Source: Candidatus Woesearchaeota archaeon (GTDB taxonomy: Archaea; Nanobdellota; Nanobdellia; Woesearchaeales; UBA583). From it: a DNA stretch of 64,000 bases. Shown here in pieces: positions 17,507-25,547 of this stretch. Where the stretch lies: NCBI GenBank assembly GCA_023898345.1, contig CP060218.1, positions 1,302,001 through 1,366,000 of the forward strand. The letters are read 5' to 3'. Numbering within the stretch: position 1 is the first letter of the stretch; each line of letters begins with the position of its first letter. The position numbers and the translations under genes were made by a program. The notes beneath the pieces were generated by a model. It searched no databases, was not told where the DNA came from, and saw only the letters and a program-made list of their open reading frames with translations.

Positions 17507-17678
17507 TTTCTTTTGTCTGCTGCTTTTTTGGCGGCGGATTTGCTTAAAACTCTTTGCCTTTCTTCTGGGGGGTAAAAATGAGAAAGGAGAATGGTGAGAA
17601 GGGATTAGGGAAGAGAGAAAGGAGAATAGGGAAAGAGAGCAGAAAAATGGGAAGAGGGGAAAGAGAATGGAGAAAACT
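17507..17678. other. Purine-rich tract between two minus-strand genes
   Basis: Positions about 17575-17672 are almost entirely G and A on the plus strand (blocks such as GGAGAATAGGGAAAGAG), with no gene function visible. Similar purine tracts occur at 7440-7555, 11210-11265 and 25155-25400. On the minus strand this is a pyrimidine-rich transcript segment. Confidence 0.4.
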
Positions 17679-18161
17679 TTAGGCCACATCAAAGAGTTTT
17701 TTCATGATGATAGAGTTGATAAGTGAGAAAAGAATGTAGGTTCCTAGCCAGCCAAATGTTGTGAAACCGAGATTTAGAAATTCCCCCATGTGTCCGTACA
17801 GAGTCCGCACGAGAGAAAAAACTAAAATTAAGGGCACCATCGTCACTAACATAATTTTTGGATTCATCGCATGTTTCATATTTTCAAGATTTTTTGCCAT
17901 AATTTCTTGTTGGAGGGCCTGAGCTTTTTTTGGATCTTTTGTTAAGTGCTCTCGCATTTTTTTCTGCAGAGTTTTCATTTCTTTTCGTAGCGCTTTTATT
18001 CTTACTTGATCGCTAAGGTATTTGTTAACAAGAGTTGAGAATGTGGCTGTGACAAGAGTGATAAGAAAAATATCTAATATCGGATTTACTGTAAATGGTG
18101 CTGCGTATCCAAAGAGGGTTGCGGTCTGATTGATGGTTTCGTTCAGAATTGTCTGATTCAT
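17679..18161 (-). CDS. DUF106 membrane protein (Oxa1/EMC3/TMCO1-like insertase)
   Basis: Archaeal DUF106 proteins are distant relatives of YidC/Oxa1, EMC3 and TMCO1, which help insert membrane proteins. The 160 residues show the expected plan: an N-out tail, a first helix (ILDIFLITLVTATFSTLVNKYL), a basic cytosolic coiled coil (about residues 50-95, with KALRKEMKTLQKKMREH), then two more helices (MLVTMVPLILVFSLVRTLY and GWLGTYILFSLINSIIM). A TTTATAAAG box lies about 28 bases upstream of the ATG. An insertion sequence sits just beyond that promoter. Confidence 0.82.
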   Translation of the reverse strand: MNQTILNETINQTATLFGYAAPFTVNPILDIFLITLVTATFSTLVNKYLSDQVRIKALRKEMKTLQKKMREHLTKDPKKAQALQQEIMAKNLENMKHAMNPKIMLVTMVPLILVFSLVRTLYGHMGEFLNLGFTTFGWLGTYILFSLINSIIMKKLFDVA

Positions 18162-18209
18162 CTTATTGTGTTTGTTGAAAGCTCATTTATAAAGCTTCGT
18201 TTGGGCAGT

Positions 18210-18224
18210 TTTTTGACTTCCCTT
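18210..18224. repeat. Target-site duplication, left copy
   Basis: TTTTTGACTTCCCTT, matched exactly by 19175-19189 on the other side of the IS. Fifteen bases is long but within the range reported for IS481-type elements. Confidence 0.9.
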
Positions 18225-18250
18225 TGTGCTAAGACATAATTGATGAACGC
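18225..18250. repeat. Left terminal inverted repeat of the IS
   Basis: 26 bases starting TGTGCTAAGACATAATTG. It is the exact reverse complement of 19149-19174. The transposase stop codon lies inside it (18229-18231). Confidence 0.95.
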
Positions 18251-19113
18251 TTAAAGTTTTGGATGTATCTTTCAGCTGGAACTTTATAGTAAATCCCTTG
18301 ATGAATTCGTTTCTCGTTATAAAAGGCAATGAATTCATCGAGAGTATTAAACCTTTCGTCGAATTCTAATTTGTAGGTTCCAAACCATCTTTCTACCTTC
18401 CCATTTGTTTGTGGGTGATTCACCCTGCCCAGAATGTGCTTAATGCTATTCTGGTTACAAAATCGAGTAAAATTATGTTTTGGATCACCTCGATTCTGAG
18501 TATTTGTGAAATGAGTTCCATTGTCTGTAAGTATCTCTTTGGGCTTGCCAGATTTGGCAATCGCATTCTGGAATGCCAGAATAGTGTTTTCGGTTGTTGC
18601 ATTTTCGAAGTATTCTGCATGAATAAGAAAACGAGAATAATCATCTAGAAACGCAATGATCTGTTTACCTGTAAATGGGCATTGTGACCAGTCTGTGTGC
18701 CATAATTCGTCTTTAGAGCTACGCTCATATCTGACGAACTTTATTTGCTCAGGACGAGTTCTCTTGTTTAATTGGAGACTGTTCTTTTTCAGAACTTTCT
18801 GTATTTGGCGTTCGGAAACTCCAAACCCTTCTTCATCAAGAAGAAGCTTGATTCTTTGTGACCCCATTTTGTATTGCTTCCAGATTTTGACAACTAAGTC
18901 TTGGAAGCTTTGATTTATTTCTTTTTCTTTTGGACCTCGTTTCTGAGGCTCAACAAAAGTCGCACCACGTCTCTTGTATGCTTCAAACCAAGAGCTAAGA
19001 GTAGATTTTGGAACTTCTCTAATCTTTGAGAGATAAGAAAGAGAATACCAACCTCCTTCAAGAGTTTTCACACAACGAAGTTTGAACGTTTGATTGTATG
19101 TTTTTTGTTTCAT
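18229..19113 (-). CDS. IS481-type transposase (HTH plus DDE integrase core)
   Basis: A 294-residue transposase with an N-terminal helix-turn-helix region (TLSSWFEAYKRRG and a second HTH near GSQRIKLLLDEEGFG) and an rve integrase core. The catalytic triad is visible: Asp in WHTDWSQCPF, Asp in EILTDNGTHF, and Glu in NGKVERWFGTYK. The frame is intact and complete within the inverted repeats, so the element could still be active. Confidence 0.92.
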   Translation of the reverse strand: MKQKTYNQTFKLRCVKTLEGGWYSLSYLSKIREVPKSTLSSWFEAYKRRGATFVEPQKRGPKEKEINQSFQDLVVKIWKQYKMGSQRIKLLLDEEGFGVSERQIQKVLKKNSLQLNKRTRPEQIKFVRYERSSKDELWHTDWSQCPFTGKQIIAFLDDYSRFLIHAEYFENATTENTILAFQNAIAKSGKPKEILTDNGTHFTNTQNRGDPKHNFTRFCNQNSIKHILGRVNHPQTNGKVERWFGTYKLEFDERFNTLDEFIAFYNEKRIHQGIYYKVPAERYIQNFKRSSIMS

Positions 19114-19148
19114 TTCTCAAAATAACGAGAAATTCATCAAAAAAGGAG

Positions 19149-19174
19149 GCGTTCATCAATTATGTCTTAGCACA
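19149..19174. repeat. Right terminal inverted repeat of the IS
   Basis: 26 bases ending AATTATGTCTTAGCACA, the exact reverse complement of the left end. A diverged copy of this end is found alone at 47529-47606. Confidence 0.95.
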
Positions 19175-19189
19175 TTTTTGACTTCCCTT
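19175..19189. repeat. Target-site duplication, right copy
   Basis: TTTTTGACTTCCCTT, identical to 18210-18224. It lies about 16 bases before the TATA-like box of the ThiF-like gene. Confidence 0.9.
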
Positions 19190-19235
19190 CAGTTTCCACA
19201 GCTAGATATTTAAACTTTTGAAACATTCTTTTTTT

Positions 19236-19904
19236 ATGGGCATATCACGACAAGACCTTTTTCTTCAATCAAAGGGATTTGAACGCACCACGTTTGCAAA
19301 AAAAAAGATTATTCTTGTAGGCTGTGGCGGCATTGGGTCTGTACTTGCAGAACTTTTGGTTCGCGGTGGTTTTTCAGATCTGATTTTGCTTGATGGCGAT
19401 GTTGTTGATGAAAGCAATTTACAAAGACAAATATTTTGCTCTCAAAGTGTTGGCAAAAATAAGGCCCTCGCCCTCTTAAAACGTCTTTTATGTATTAACA
19501 ATAAACTGAAAGTTGAAGCAGTCCCTCGCTTTTTGTCGGCTGAAAATCTTGCTGAGGTTTGTACTGATGCTGCTTTGATTGTCGATGCTAGCGATAATTT
19601 TGAAACGCGAAGATTAATTGATGATTATTGTAAGAGAGAAAATATACCTTGGCTTTACAATGGCGCTGAGGCCGGACAGTGTTGTTCTTGTTTGTTTCAA
19701 GGAGAAAGCTCTGCCTTTTCAAGAATTTTTTCTCAGGTTGGTGAAAGTAAGGGTTGTAGTCAGAATGGCGTGCTTGCTTCTACAACATTTGCAGCTGCTT
19801 CTTTGGCATACCAAGAAATTTTGAAATTTTTTCTTGGCGTTTCAAAGAATGAACTTGTTAAGCTTGATTTGTGGGAAGGAAAGATTGAAAAAGTTCGCTT
19901 TTGA
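19236..19904 (+). CDS. ThiF/MoeB/HesA-like E1 adenylyltransferase
   Basis: E1-like enzymes adenylate the C-terminus of a ubiquitin-like sulfur carrier (ThiS, MoaD, SAMP). The nucleotide-binding loop is ILVGCGGIGSVLAELLVRGG, followed by LLDGDVVDESNLQRQ with the conserved Arg and Asp, and later DASDNFETRRLIDDYC. A cysteine cluster (QCCSC) and the GCSQNGVLA segment correspond to the zinc/catalytic-Cys region, though the second zinc Cys pair of MoeB is not evident. The chosen ATG (19236) lies 28 bases after an AGATATTTAAAC box; the earlier TTG-type start is less likely. 222 residues is short for MoeB. SfsA follows after 9 bases, so the two are probably co-transcribed. Confidence 0.85.
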   Translation: MGISRQDLFLQSKGFERTTFAKKKIILVGCGGIGSVLAELLVRGGFSDLILLDGDVVDESNLQRQIFCSQSVGKNKALALLKRLLCINNKLKVEAVPRFLSAENLAEVCTDAALIVDASDNFETRRLIDDYCKRENIPWLYNGAEAGQCCSCLFQGESSAFSRIFSQVGESKGCSQNGVLASTTFAAASLAYQEILKFFLGVSKNELVKLDLWEGKIEKVRF

Positions 19905-19913
19905 GGAGTTCTT

Positions 19914-20672
19914 ATGATTTTATCTTCTTTGATTAGAGCTCGATTTCTTCGTAGATACAAGCGCTTTTTTGTGGACTGCCAACTTGAAAATGGGGAAGTT
20001 ATTACTGCACATTGTCCTAATTCTGGTTCTATGAAATCTCTTTTGGATGAAGAGAATGGGGTTTTGATCGAGGATGTTTCTTCTCGGGGCGGAAAATTGA
20101 AGTACAAACTCCATTTTGTTTTTGTTAAAAAGAGTTCGGCGTGGGTTCTTCTCAATACTATGCTACCTAATGTTCTTGTGCGTGAAGCTATTGAAATGGG
20201 CTCTGTTTGTGAACTTGCTGGATATGAACTTCTTCGTCCTGAAGTTAAGTATGGTGTTGAAGGTTCGCGCATTGATCTTCTGCTGGAATCTTCGTCTCGT
20301 CCACCTTGTTTTGTGGAAGTCAAAAATGTGACTTTGCTTGAGGAAGAGGATGAAAAAAAGGGAATTGTGCGTTTTCCTGATTCTGTTAGTTCGCGTGGTG
20401 CAAAACATTTACGAGAACTTTGTACAGAGGTAGAAAAGGGAAATAGGGCTGTCATGTTCTATCTTGTTGATAGAGAAGATGGAAACTTGTTTGGCATTGC
20501 TGGACATATTGATAAGAAATATAAGGAAGAATTTGAGAAGGCTCTTGAGTCTGGCGTCGAAGTTTTGGTGTACAAGGCGAGCTTTGTCGTAAGCCAAGCT
20601 GAGGCTTTGTACTGGCGCTGTGAAATTGCGGTGAGTGAAAGATTGGAACTTGAAAAAATGAAGAAATCTTGA
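19914..20672 (+). CDS. sfsA: SfsA family DNA-binding/nuclease-like protein
   Basis: SfsA was named for stimulating sugar fermentation in E. coli; its true biochemical role is not settled. The family signatures are clear: ARFLRRYKRFFVD, the HCPNSGSM block, LPNVLVREAIE, and the nuclease-like core RIDLLLE...CFVEVKNVTL, then FPDSVSSRGAKHLREL. The 252 residues match the family. An AGGAG-like Shine-Dalgarno sequence (GAGGAG) lies just before the ATG, fitting translation from the same mRNA as the E1-like gene, and contrasting with leaderless genes nearby. Confidence 0.92.
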   Translation: MILSSLIRARFLRRYKRFFVDCQLENGEVITAHCPNSGSMKSLLDEENGVLIEDVSSRGGKLKYKLHFVFVKKSSAWVLLNTMLPNVLVREAIEMGSVCELAGYELLRPEVKYGVEGSRIDLLLESSSRPPCFVEVKNVTLLEEEDEKKGIVRFPDSVSSRGAKHLRELCTEVEKGNRAVMFYLVDREDGNLFGIAGHIDKKYKEEFEKALESGVEVLVYKASFVVSQAEALYWRCEIAVSERLELEKMKKS

Positions 20673-20681
20673 AATCTGAGT

Positions 20682-20969
20682 TTACTTGGAAACTTGATAT
20701 GAACGAGAAAGGTCACCCAAAGTTTTTTCAAGGTAATTTATTGGCGGAAGAGCTAGAGTTGTAATTGCCCAATTTGCTCCCTCCAAAAAACAACCTATGT
20801 CACAATACAAAATTTCACGAAAGACAGTTCCCCTCCTGCCTCCTCTTTCTAAGTCGTGCCATTTTGATAGATACACTCCTGCCCAATCATCAGTTAACTC
20901 CCCTAGGTTTTCAACACCTTTCCTCATTTTCCCCACTCCTGTTTCTATAAGAGACACTAATCCTGCCAT
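20682..20969 (-). CDS. Small unknown protein, 95 residues
   Basis: I do not recognise this family. The product (MAGLVSLIETGVGKMRKGVE...) is mixed, with a central LERGGRRGTVFREILYCDIG segment and a C-terminal amphipathic region. There is no clear signal or membrane helix. A GTATAAAAG box lies about 30 bases upstream of the ATG, which supports expression. The gene converges on SfsA with 9 bases between stops and lies next to the aIF2-alpha gene. Confidence 0.5.
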   Translation of the reverse strand: MAGLVSLIETGVGKMRKGVENLGELTDDWAGVYLSKWHDLERGGRRGTVFREILYCDIGCFLEGANWAITTLALPPINYLEKTLGDLSRSYQVSK

Positions 20970-21012
20970 ACGAGTTTTCTTTTTCCTTCTCTTTTATACT
21001 TTTGGAAAGCAG

Positions 21013-21792
21013 TTACTGAACAAACTCCAAACTTAGTTTGTTTTTCTTGGCTTGCTCTTCTAGGTGCTTTTTGAAATTGTCGTAAAGTTTGTCTGCTGAC
21101 TTTGCGTCGTCGTGTGTGATACGTACGCCAAAGGTTCCTGCTGCAAGATAAGTTATTGCTATTTTTTCATAGGAAATTGCATCCAGAGCTCTTTTTATAG
21201 CTTCTTTTATCAAATCCACTCCTTCTTTGTCCTGTGATGTTAGGTGAAATTTTTTCTTGAATACGACTTCTTCTGGCTTGATTTTGTCGTTAATGAGTTT
21301 TACGAATACTTCTTGCTCTTTTTTTGTCAGTTTCTTGAAGATGGAAATTTTTTTGTTGTCGAGCATGATGTCGTAAAGTGCTTCGAAGACTGTTTCGTAA
21401 TTATCAAAGATGACTTCGTAGGTTCTTTCAAAAAGTTCATCTTTTGAGACTTTGAGTTCTGTTGCTGCATCTTGGTAAAATCTATCGGAGTACTCTTCTT
21501 TTTTGACTTCTTCTAGTTTGTCGCGCATGACGGGAACGGGAACTCGTCTTAGGGAAACATCTACTCGATTGTTTTTTTCGTCGACTCTGAGAACTTTACA
21601 GATGATAACTTTGTTTTCTACGACGTGGTCTCGCAGGTTTCGGATTCTTCCTGGTGCAATTTCTGCTATGGTTAGGACGCCTTCTTTGTTGTACTCGTCA
21701 AGGCTTACGAATGTTGTGTTTCCGTAAATTTTCTGTACTGTACATTTAACAATTTCGTTTATCTGAGGAAATCCGTCTTTTGTGTATAACAT
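21013..21792 (-). CDS. Translation initiation factor aIF2 subunit alpha
   Basis: aIF2 brings initiator Met-tRNA to the small ribosomal subunit; the alpha subunit binds tRNA and RNA. The start at 21792 (MLYTKDGFPQINEIVKCTV) is chosen because it opens the S1 domain and has a TTTTTAAAATC box about 25 bases upstream; the frame itself is open from 21861. The S1 domain (TVQKIYGNTTFVSLDEYN, then EIAPGRIRNLRDHV) is followed by the helical middle domain (VPVPVMRDKLEEVKKEE) and the C-terminal ferredoxin-like domain (ITYLAAGTFGVRITHDDA). At 259 residues it is normal in size. Confidence 0.93.
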   Translation of the reverse strand: MLYTKDGFPQINEIVKCTVQKIYGNTTFVSLDEYNKEGVLTIAEIAPGRIRNLRDHVVENKVIICKVLRVDEKNNRVDVSLRRVPVPVMRDKLEEVKKEEYSDRFYQDAATELKVSKDELFERTYEVIFDNYETVFEALYDIMLDNKKISIFKKLTKKEQEVFVKLINDKIKPEEVVFKKKFHLTSQDKEGVDLIKEAIKRALDAISYEKIAITYLAAGTFGVRITHDDAKSADKLYDNFKKHLEEQAKKNKLSLEFVQ

Positions 21793-21910
21793 AGCTTTGT
21801 GAGTTGCTGCGATTTTAAAAATGTTGCTGGGAGAGAAACAATAATCAAAAGAGTAATACATATAAAAAAAATTGAATTTTATACCTTAAACTTTGAGGAA
21901 GTGAAAAATA

Positions 21911-22276
21911 ATGAAATTGAATCTTGAACAGTGTTTAGATGCTTACCATAGCTATTATGGAGATGACGCGGATGGTGGCTCCCGAATTCCTAATCAAATC
22001 TTGAAAAGACCAAATGGAAAGAAAGGCATTATGGCTTCAGATTTGGGTGAATACATAGAAGGATTGGGAGAGGAAGTGGAGAAGTTATTTAGGAAGCATC
22101 AAAACTACTTTCAGTTTCAAAAAACTGCTCAGCAAATTGAGAGACAACTTGAAAGAATAGGGCTGAATATGGGAGATGTGTACCACATAAGTGGACGAAA
22201 TAGCGATATCATTTCTCTTTCTCAGTATGTCGAAGAAAGAAGAGATGAATATGAATTTAAAGACCGCTTTGGTTAA
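21911..22276 (+). CDS. Unknown small protein, 121 residues
   Basis: I do not recognise this family. The sequence is rich in charged residues and predicted helices (GLGEEVEKLFRKHQNYFQF and QQIERQLERIGLNMG), with no signal peptide or membrane helix. A TTTTATACC box lies about 27 bases before the ATG, as for other leaderless genes here. It is transcribed away from aIF2-alpha and converges with the Rpp30-like gene. Confidence 0.55.
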   Translation: MKLNLEQCLDAYHSYYGDDADGGSRIPNQILKRPNGKKGIMASDLGEYIEGLGEEVEKLFRKHQNYFQFQKTAQQIERQLERIGLNMGDVYHISGRNSDIISLSQYVEERRDEYEFKDRFG

Positions 22277-22285
22277 AGCTTCTTT

Positions 22286-23017
22286 TTACTTGATTCTTCG
22301 TATTTGCTTTGTGATGTAGTTTGGAGACTTCTCTTCTTCTTTTGTCTTGAGGAGCGTTTCTATTGCAGTTGCCGATTGTTTTTTCTGTTCTGTTGTTGCG
22401 TCAAAAAGAGAAATGAGGGCTTCGTACTGGACGGAGTTTTTTATGTCGCTTGCTTGTTTTGCAATGAGTGTTATGATGTGCACAAGTTTGTACTTTTTTG
22501 TGAGTTTTAGATTTTGATTGATTCTCCCCATATCTTTTGCTGCAAAATATGACTTTGATTTTTGCAAACTGCCTAGGCTTGATAGAATTGCTTGGTCTTT
22601 TTCTTTGGCGAACTGGCAGAGTACGTGATTGAGGCCTGAATTGAAGTGGTGGACAAAGTCTGTTTTTGGGAGGTATTTTGTCGTGTGTGGGTCTTTTAGT
22701 ATGTCGATTTGTGTTTGTTCTATGAAGTAGCGATTGACTTTGTTGAGTCCTCCTTGTCCTATGAGGATGTCACATTCTTGTTTGAGGCTGTTTACTGTGC
22801 CTGTCGTGCTGTTGTCTATGGAAGAGAGAATTACTTTTATTGCTGTTTTTTCTGGTTTTAGCTCGCTTTTTCTTTTTCTGAATTTTTCAATTTCTGCTTT
22901 ATTTTTTTGCTTGTTGCCTAGCTCTATGGTGAAAAGTGTGATGGTTTTAAGCTTCCTTTTTTTTGCGGCTTCTTTTGTTTGTTTGTAAAATTCGTTGTCT
23001 TCGAGGAATATGTACAT
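22286..23017 (-). CDS. rnp3: Probable RNase P protein component 3 (Rpp30/Rnp3)
   Basis: Rpp30 is a PHP-fold protein subunit of archaeal RNase P, which matures tRNA 5' ends. The clearest family stretch is QIDILKDPHTTKY...FNSGLNHVLCQFAKEKDQAI, matching the archaeal pattern of VD(V/I)L, then SG(L/I)(N/D)HVL(A/C) and a terminal A-I segment. The preceding DILIGQGGLNKVNRYFIE also fits. The N-terminal part is unusually Lys-rich and the chain (243 residues) is somewhat divergent. A TATTAATAAAAC box lies about 30 bases upstream. I am fairly but not fully sure; other PHP-like proteins would be the alternative. Confidence 0.7.
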   Translation of the reverse strand: MYIFLEDNEFYKQTKEAAKKRKLKTITLFTIELGNKQKNKAEIEKFRKRKSELKPEKTAIKVILSSIDNSTTGTVNSLKQECDILIGQGGLNKVNRYFIEQTQIDILKDPHTTKYLPKTDFVHHFNSGLNHVLCQFAKEKDQAILSSLGSLQKSKSYFAAKDMGRINQNLKLTKKYKLVHIITLIAKQASDIKNSVQYEALISLFDATTEQKKQSATAIETLLKTKEEEKSPNYITKQIRRIK

Positions 23018-23105
23018 AGCTTGGTGTATATGCAGAGTTTTATTAATATTGGCTTCTTTTTTTTTTTACCTTCTCTTAGCTTTTTTCTCGGCTTTTGAAG
23101 GGACA

Positions 23106-23187
23106 GCCCGCCACAGTGAGGATCCTGGCATGAGAATCTGACGTCATTGTCTTGCTATGATTGCTTTTCAGGGTTAGTGCTGCGGGC
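23106..23187. ncRNA. Candidate structured RNA between rnp3 and dnaG
   Basis: GCCCGC at 23106-23111 pairs with GCGGGC at 23182-23187, enclosing CAC/GTG and CCTG/CAGG pairs and an inner CAT...ATG pairing. The segment is much richer in G and C than its surroundings. It lies in a gap between divergent genes once dnaG is started at 23278. On the minus strand a TTTTATAAAA box is 40-50 bases upstream of it. No tRNA, SRP or RNase P signature is visible, so the class and strand are unknown. Confidence 0.3.
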
Positions 23188-23277
23188 ATCACGTTCTTTG
23201 TTCTGGTCTGTTTTTGGCTTGCCCCAAGTTTTATAAAATTCTGGTCTTTTACTTTTGCAGAGGTTTTTTTTACTAAA

Positions 23278-24540
23278 ATGATTGATAATGCTGTTTTTCC
23301 TCGTTATGCGTATGTTGGTATTGTTCGGGTCAAGGTTATGGGCCATGTGGAAGAATCTGACTTGATCGGTGCTTTTTTTCATGATACAAAAAATGTTCTC
23401 AAGGGGAAGCTTGATTTGCAAAAGCTTAGTGAGGAGCAGAAAATCGGAAGGATTTCTGTTAAAAAAAGATATGAGAGAGGTGCTAGTTTTTTCGAGTGCA
23501 AACTTTTGTTCGCTCTTGATAAACAGGAGGTAGCTTTTGTTTTGGCGGCGCTTGAGAGTATTGAAAAAGTTGCTCACAGTCCTTGCTCTGTACGCGTGTT
23601 TAGTCTTGGTGAGTGTGAACCTGAACGTGAAAAAAAGATTAGAACTAGGGCCCTTGAATTGGAAAAAACCTTTTTTGGAAATGAGGACAAAAAGGAGCTC
23701 AAGAGTTCTGCGCCTGTTTTTTCTTATGATAGGGGCGCTATTTTCTCTGGACCGCGTCTTGCTCAGGCTGAGGAAATTATTCTTGTCGAGGGTCGCGCTG
23801 ATGTGAGGAAACTTCTGAGTTTTGGAATGGAAAATGTTCTTTCTGTGAATGGCGGACACATTTCCCCGAAAATTATTTCTTTGTGCAAGGACAAGATGGT
23901 GACTGTCTTTTTGGATGGCGACAGAGCTGGGAGGCTTGTTTTTGAGTCTTTGAAGGAAATTGTTCCTCTTCACTATGTTTGTTTTGCTCCAAGGGGAAGG
24001 TCTGTCGAGGACTTGTCCTTTGACGAGGTTGCGCAGTGTTTAATGAATAAGAAAAAGTTTTTGCATAGAAAAGATTTTTCCCAAAGTGATGAAAGAAAAA
24101 TGAGAACTAGTTTTCCAAGAAGAACTGCTAGAACTGAAACTGGACGGGAAAATAATTCTTTTCAGGAAAGGAGATCTTTTGGAAGAGAGAAAGAAGCTTT
24201 TCCACAAAAAACTCATTTTGACAGAGTTCAAGATCGGGAAAGAGTTTTGTTTCAGGCTCTCTCTTTTCGTCCTTGTGTTGAGAAAATTGCTGGAAAATCT
24301 GAGTTTGTCCTTGCTAATCTTAAGGGGGAGGTCTCTGTACACGGACATGTGAGAGACATTCTTCGCGCTGATGTTGCTTCTTTCAAGAGTCCTGTTCTGG
24401 TTGTCGATGGGGTGTACGAAGGAAGTCTTAGCAAAAAAATTAACGGTTCTGGTGTCAAGCATGTTCTTTGTAAAAAGGTTGGAAACTATGTTAGGGATCC
24501 GAGGGTTCGTGTCCATAGCTTTGACGAGATGCTGATGTGA
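23278..24540 (+). CDS. dnaG: Archaeal DnaG primase-like protein
   Basis: Archaeal DnaG has a TOPRIM domain and is found with the exosome; a primase role has also been shown in some species. The frame is open from 23161, but the ATG at 23278 starts at the usual N-terminal family block (YAYVGIVRVKVMGHVEESDLIGAFF). TOPRIM motifs are EIILVEGRADVRKLL (Glu, about residue 168) and VFLDGDRAGR (DxD, about 211). The C-terminal region, about residues 260-330, is basic and probably flexible. It is followed by a conserved tail (FRPCVEKIAGKSEFVLANL). The symmetric TTTTATAAAA box at 23229-23238 is a likely promoter. Length 420 residues fits. Confidence 0.93.
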   Translation: MIDNAVFPRYAYVGIVRVKVMGHVEESDLIGAFFHDTKNVLKGKLDLQKLSEEQKIGRISVKKRYERGASFFECKLLFALDKQEVAFVLAALESIEKVAHSPCSVRVFSLGECEPEREKKIRTRALELEKTFFGNEDKKELKSSAPVFSYDRGAIFSGPRLAQAEEIILVEGRADVRKLLSFGMENVLSVNGGHISPKIISLCKDKMVTVFLDGDRAGRLVFESLKEIVPLHYVCFAPRGRSVEDLSFDEVAQCLMNKKKFLHRKDFSQSDERKMRTSFPRRTARTETGRENNSFQERRSFGREKEAFPQKTHFDRVQDRERVLFQALSFRPCVEKIAGKSEFVLANLKGEVSVHGHVRDILRADVASFKSPVLVVDGVYEGSLSKKINGSGVKHVLCKKVGNYVRDPRVRVHSFDEMLM

Positions 24541-24641
24541 TAGCTTAATTTTTTCTTCTAATATTAGTTTTGTTCTCAGTGAGAAACATTTTGTTTTTAC
24601 TTTTCCTTCTTCTTTATGGAGAGTCCAGAAAAAGAATTGAA

Positions 24642-24724
24642 CGCCAGAACTGGGATTTGAACCCAGAATTCCTTACGGAACCGGTTTTCGAGACCGGCGC
24701 AATACCGAATTATGCGATCCTGGC
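24642..24724 (-). tRNA. tRNA-Ser (anticodon CGA)
   Basis: Read on the minus strand it folds as a cloverleaf: acceptor GCCAGGA with TTCTGGC, D stem GCA/TGC, anticodon stem CCGGT/ACCGG with loop CTCGAAA (anticodon CGA, reading UCG), a long variable arm (TTCC-GTAA-GGAA) as expected for Ser, and T arm CTGGG-TTCAAAT-CCCAG. Discriminator base is G, normal for archaeal tRNA-Ser. CCA is not encoded and no intron is visible. Confidence 0.95.
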
Positions 24725-24780
24725 AAACTGAAATGTTTGTAAGAATTGTAGACAAACTTTTCTTTATAATATTTAGTGAT

Positions 24781-24908
24781 AAGTAAAAAAATTGTTCTAA
24801 AACATACCTATCCCAATCGGAGTAGAGCTCCGAGACATTATGGCAATTTTCAAGATGCAATTCTAACTATTGTTTGAAGATACATCGCATCGGCAAGTCT
24901 GGATAGGT
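24781..24908 (-). repeat. Structured dispersed repeat, copy B1
   Basis: Read on the minus strand it contains GTTAGAATTGCATCTTGA, AAAATTGCCATAATG, a CGGAG...CTCCG hairpin, GATTGGGATAGG, and an A/T-rich end related to the TTTAGCAATTTCTTTACT of other copies. Its first third has diverged. On the plus strand the outer ends ACCTATCC and GGATAGGT form a terminal inverted repeat. It lies 57 bases from the tRNA-Ser gene. Confidence 0.75.
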
Positions 24909-24992
24909 ATTCTTAAAACAATAAAGCACACTACTTGCACTTGCGTTCAAGGCAAAAAAGCAAATTGAAAATTTCGAAAAACTTCAGTTTTT

Positions 24993-25098
24993 GATTCCAT
25001 AGGCGAGGATTATCATATCCTGCTATTCTGCTGCAACCACCCAGTTTTGAGTAAATAAATCATATCTTGAAAATTGCTGCAGTCCCCAGCATCTCTCC
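24993..25098 (+). repeat. Structured dispersed repeat, diverged copy B2
   Basis: Aligned with copy C2, it begins GATTCCATAGGCGAGGATTAT, has a TGCTATTCTGCTGCAACC block, a CCCAG with a GAGT after it, then AAATCATATCTTGAAAATTG and a tail in CAGCATCTCTCC. It is opposite in orientation to copy B1, so the two face each other across about 85 bases. Similarity is patchy but co-linear with C2 over about 100 bases. Confidence 0.55.
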
Positions 25099-25547
25099 AT
25101 TATTTTCTTCCTTATTTCTTCAAACCCATACACATAGAGTGAGACCTTGATTTCTAGTGGAAACATAAAAGAAGGAAAAATAAAGAGAGAAATTGGGAAA
25201 AGGGAGGAAAAAAGACATATTGTCTTAGAAGAGTGTAAAATAAGTCTTTTTTTAGTTTAGAAAGAAAATAAATAGACAAAAAATATGACTGAAGAAAAGA
25301 GAGAGGACACCACAAGAAAAAAGAAAAACAACCTCTAAAAGTTAGAAAAAAGGAAATATAAAGAAAAAGTAAAAATTTAAAAATTGACGAGAGAAAAAGG
25401 AAAAACAAGACAAAGACAAATTCCAAACAAGACTAAGAACACTAAAAAGACAAATTATAGATAGTATTTAGACAAAATTCCAGACGAAATAAGAGGTTAA
25501 AAATAGAACAAAATAATTATAACTTCTTAGGGAATATTAGATTCAGA
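25099..25547. other. Low-complexity A/G-rich stretch upstream of the unknown gene
   Basis: About 450 bases with little protein-like sequence. From 25155 to about 25500 the plus strand is dominated by A and G with short runs of A. Near 25508-25522 is an AATAATTATAAC box that probably serves the gene starting at 25548. Open frames here (for example the minus frame 25154-25426) are Phe/Leu low-complexity and not credible. Confidence 0.4.

Larger units (their letters stand above)
18225..19174 (-). mobile_element. Complete IS481-type insertion sequence, 950 bp
   Basis: The element is bounded by perfect 26-base terminal inverted repeats (18225-18250 and 19149-19174) that begin TGTGCTAAGACATAATTG. 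It is flanked by exact 15-base direct repeats TTTTTGACTTCCCTT (18210-18224 and 19175-19189), the target duplication. It carries one transposase gene that fills most of its length. TGT ends and a single-frame rve transposase fit the IS481 group. Identical ends and target copies point to a recent insertion. It lies in the divergent promoter region between DUF106 and ThiF-like genes without breaking either TATA-like box. Confidence 0.93.

Noticed and set aside
24597..24860. Minus-strand ORF of 87 codons
   Set aside because: It runs through the tRNA-Ser gene and into repeat copy B1; the protein sequence is a by-product of those.
24906..25547. CRISPR-like or satellite repeats in the A/G-rich region
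   Set aside because: No regularly spaced repeats are present; the similarity is only low-complexity purine content plus one diverged repeat copy.
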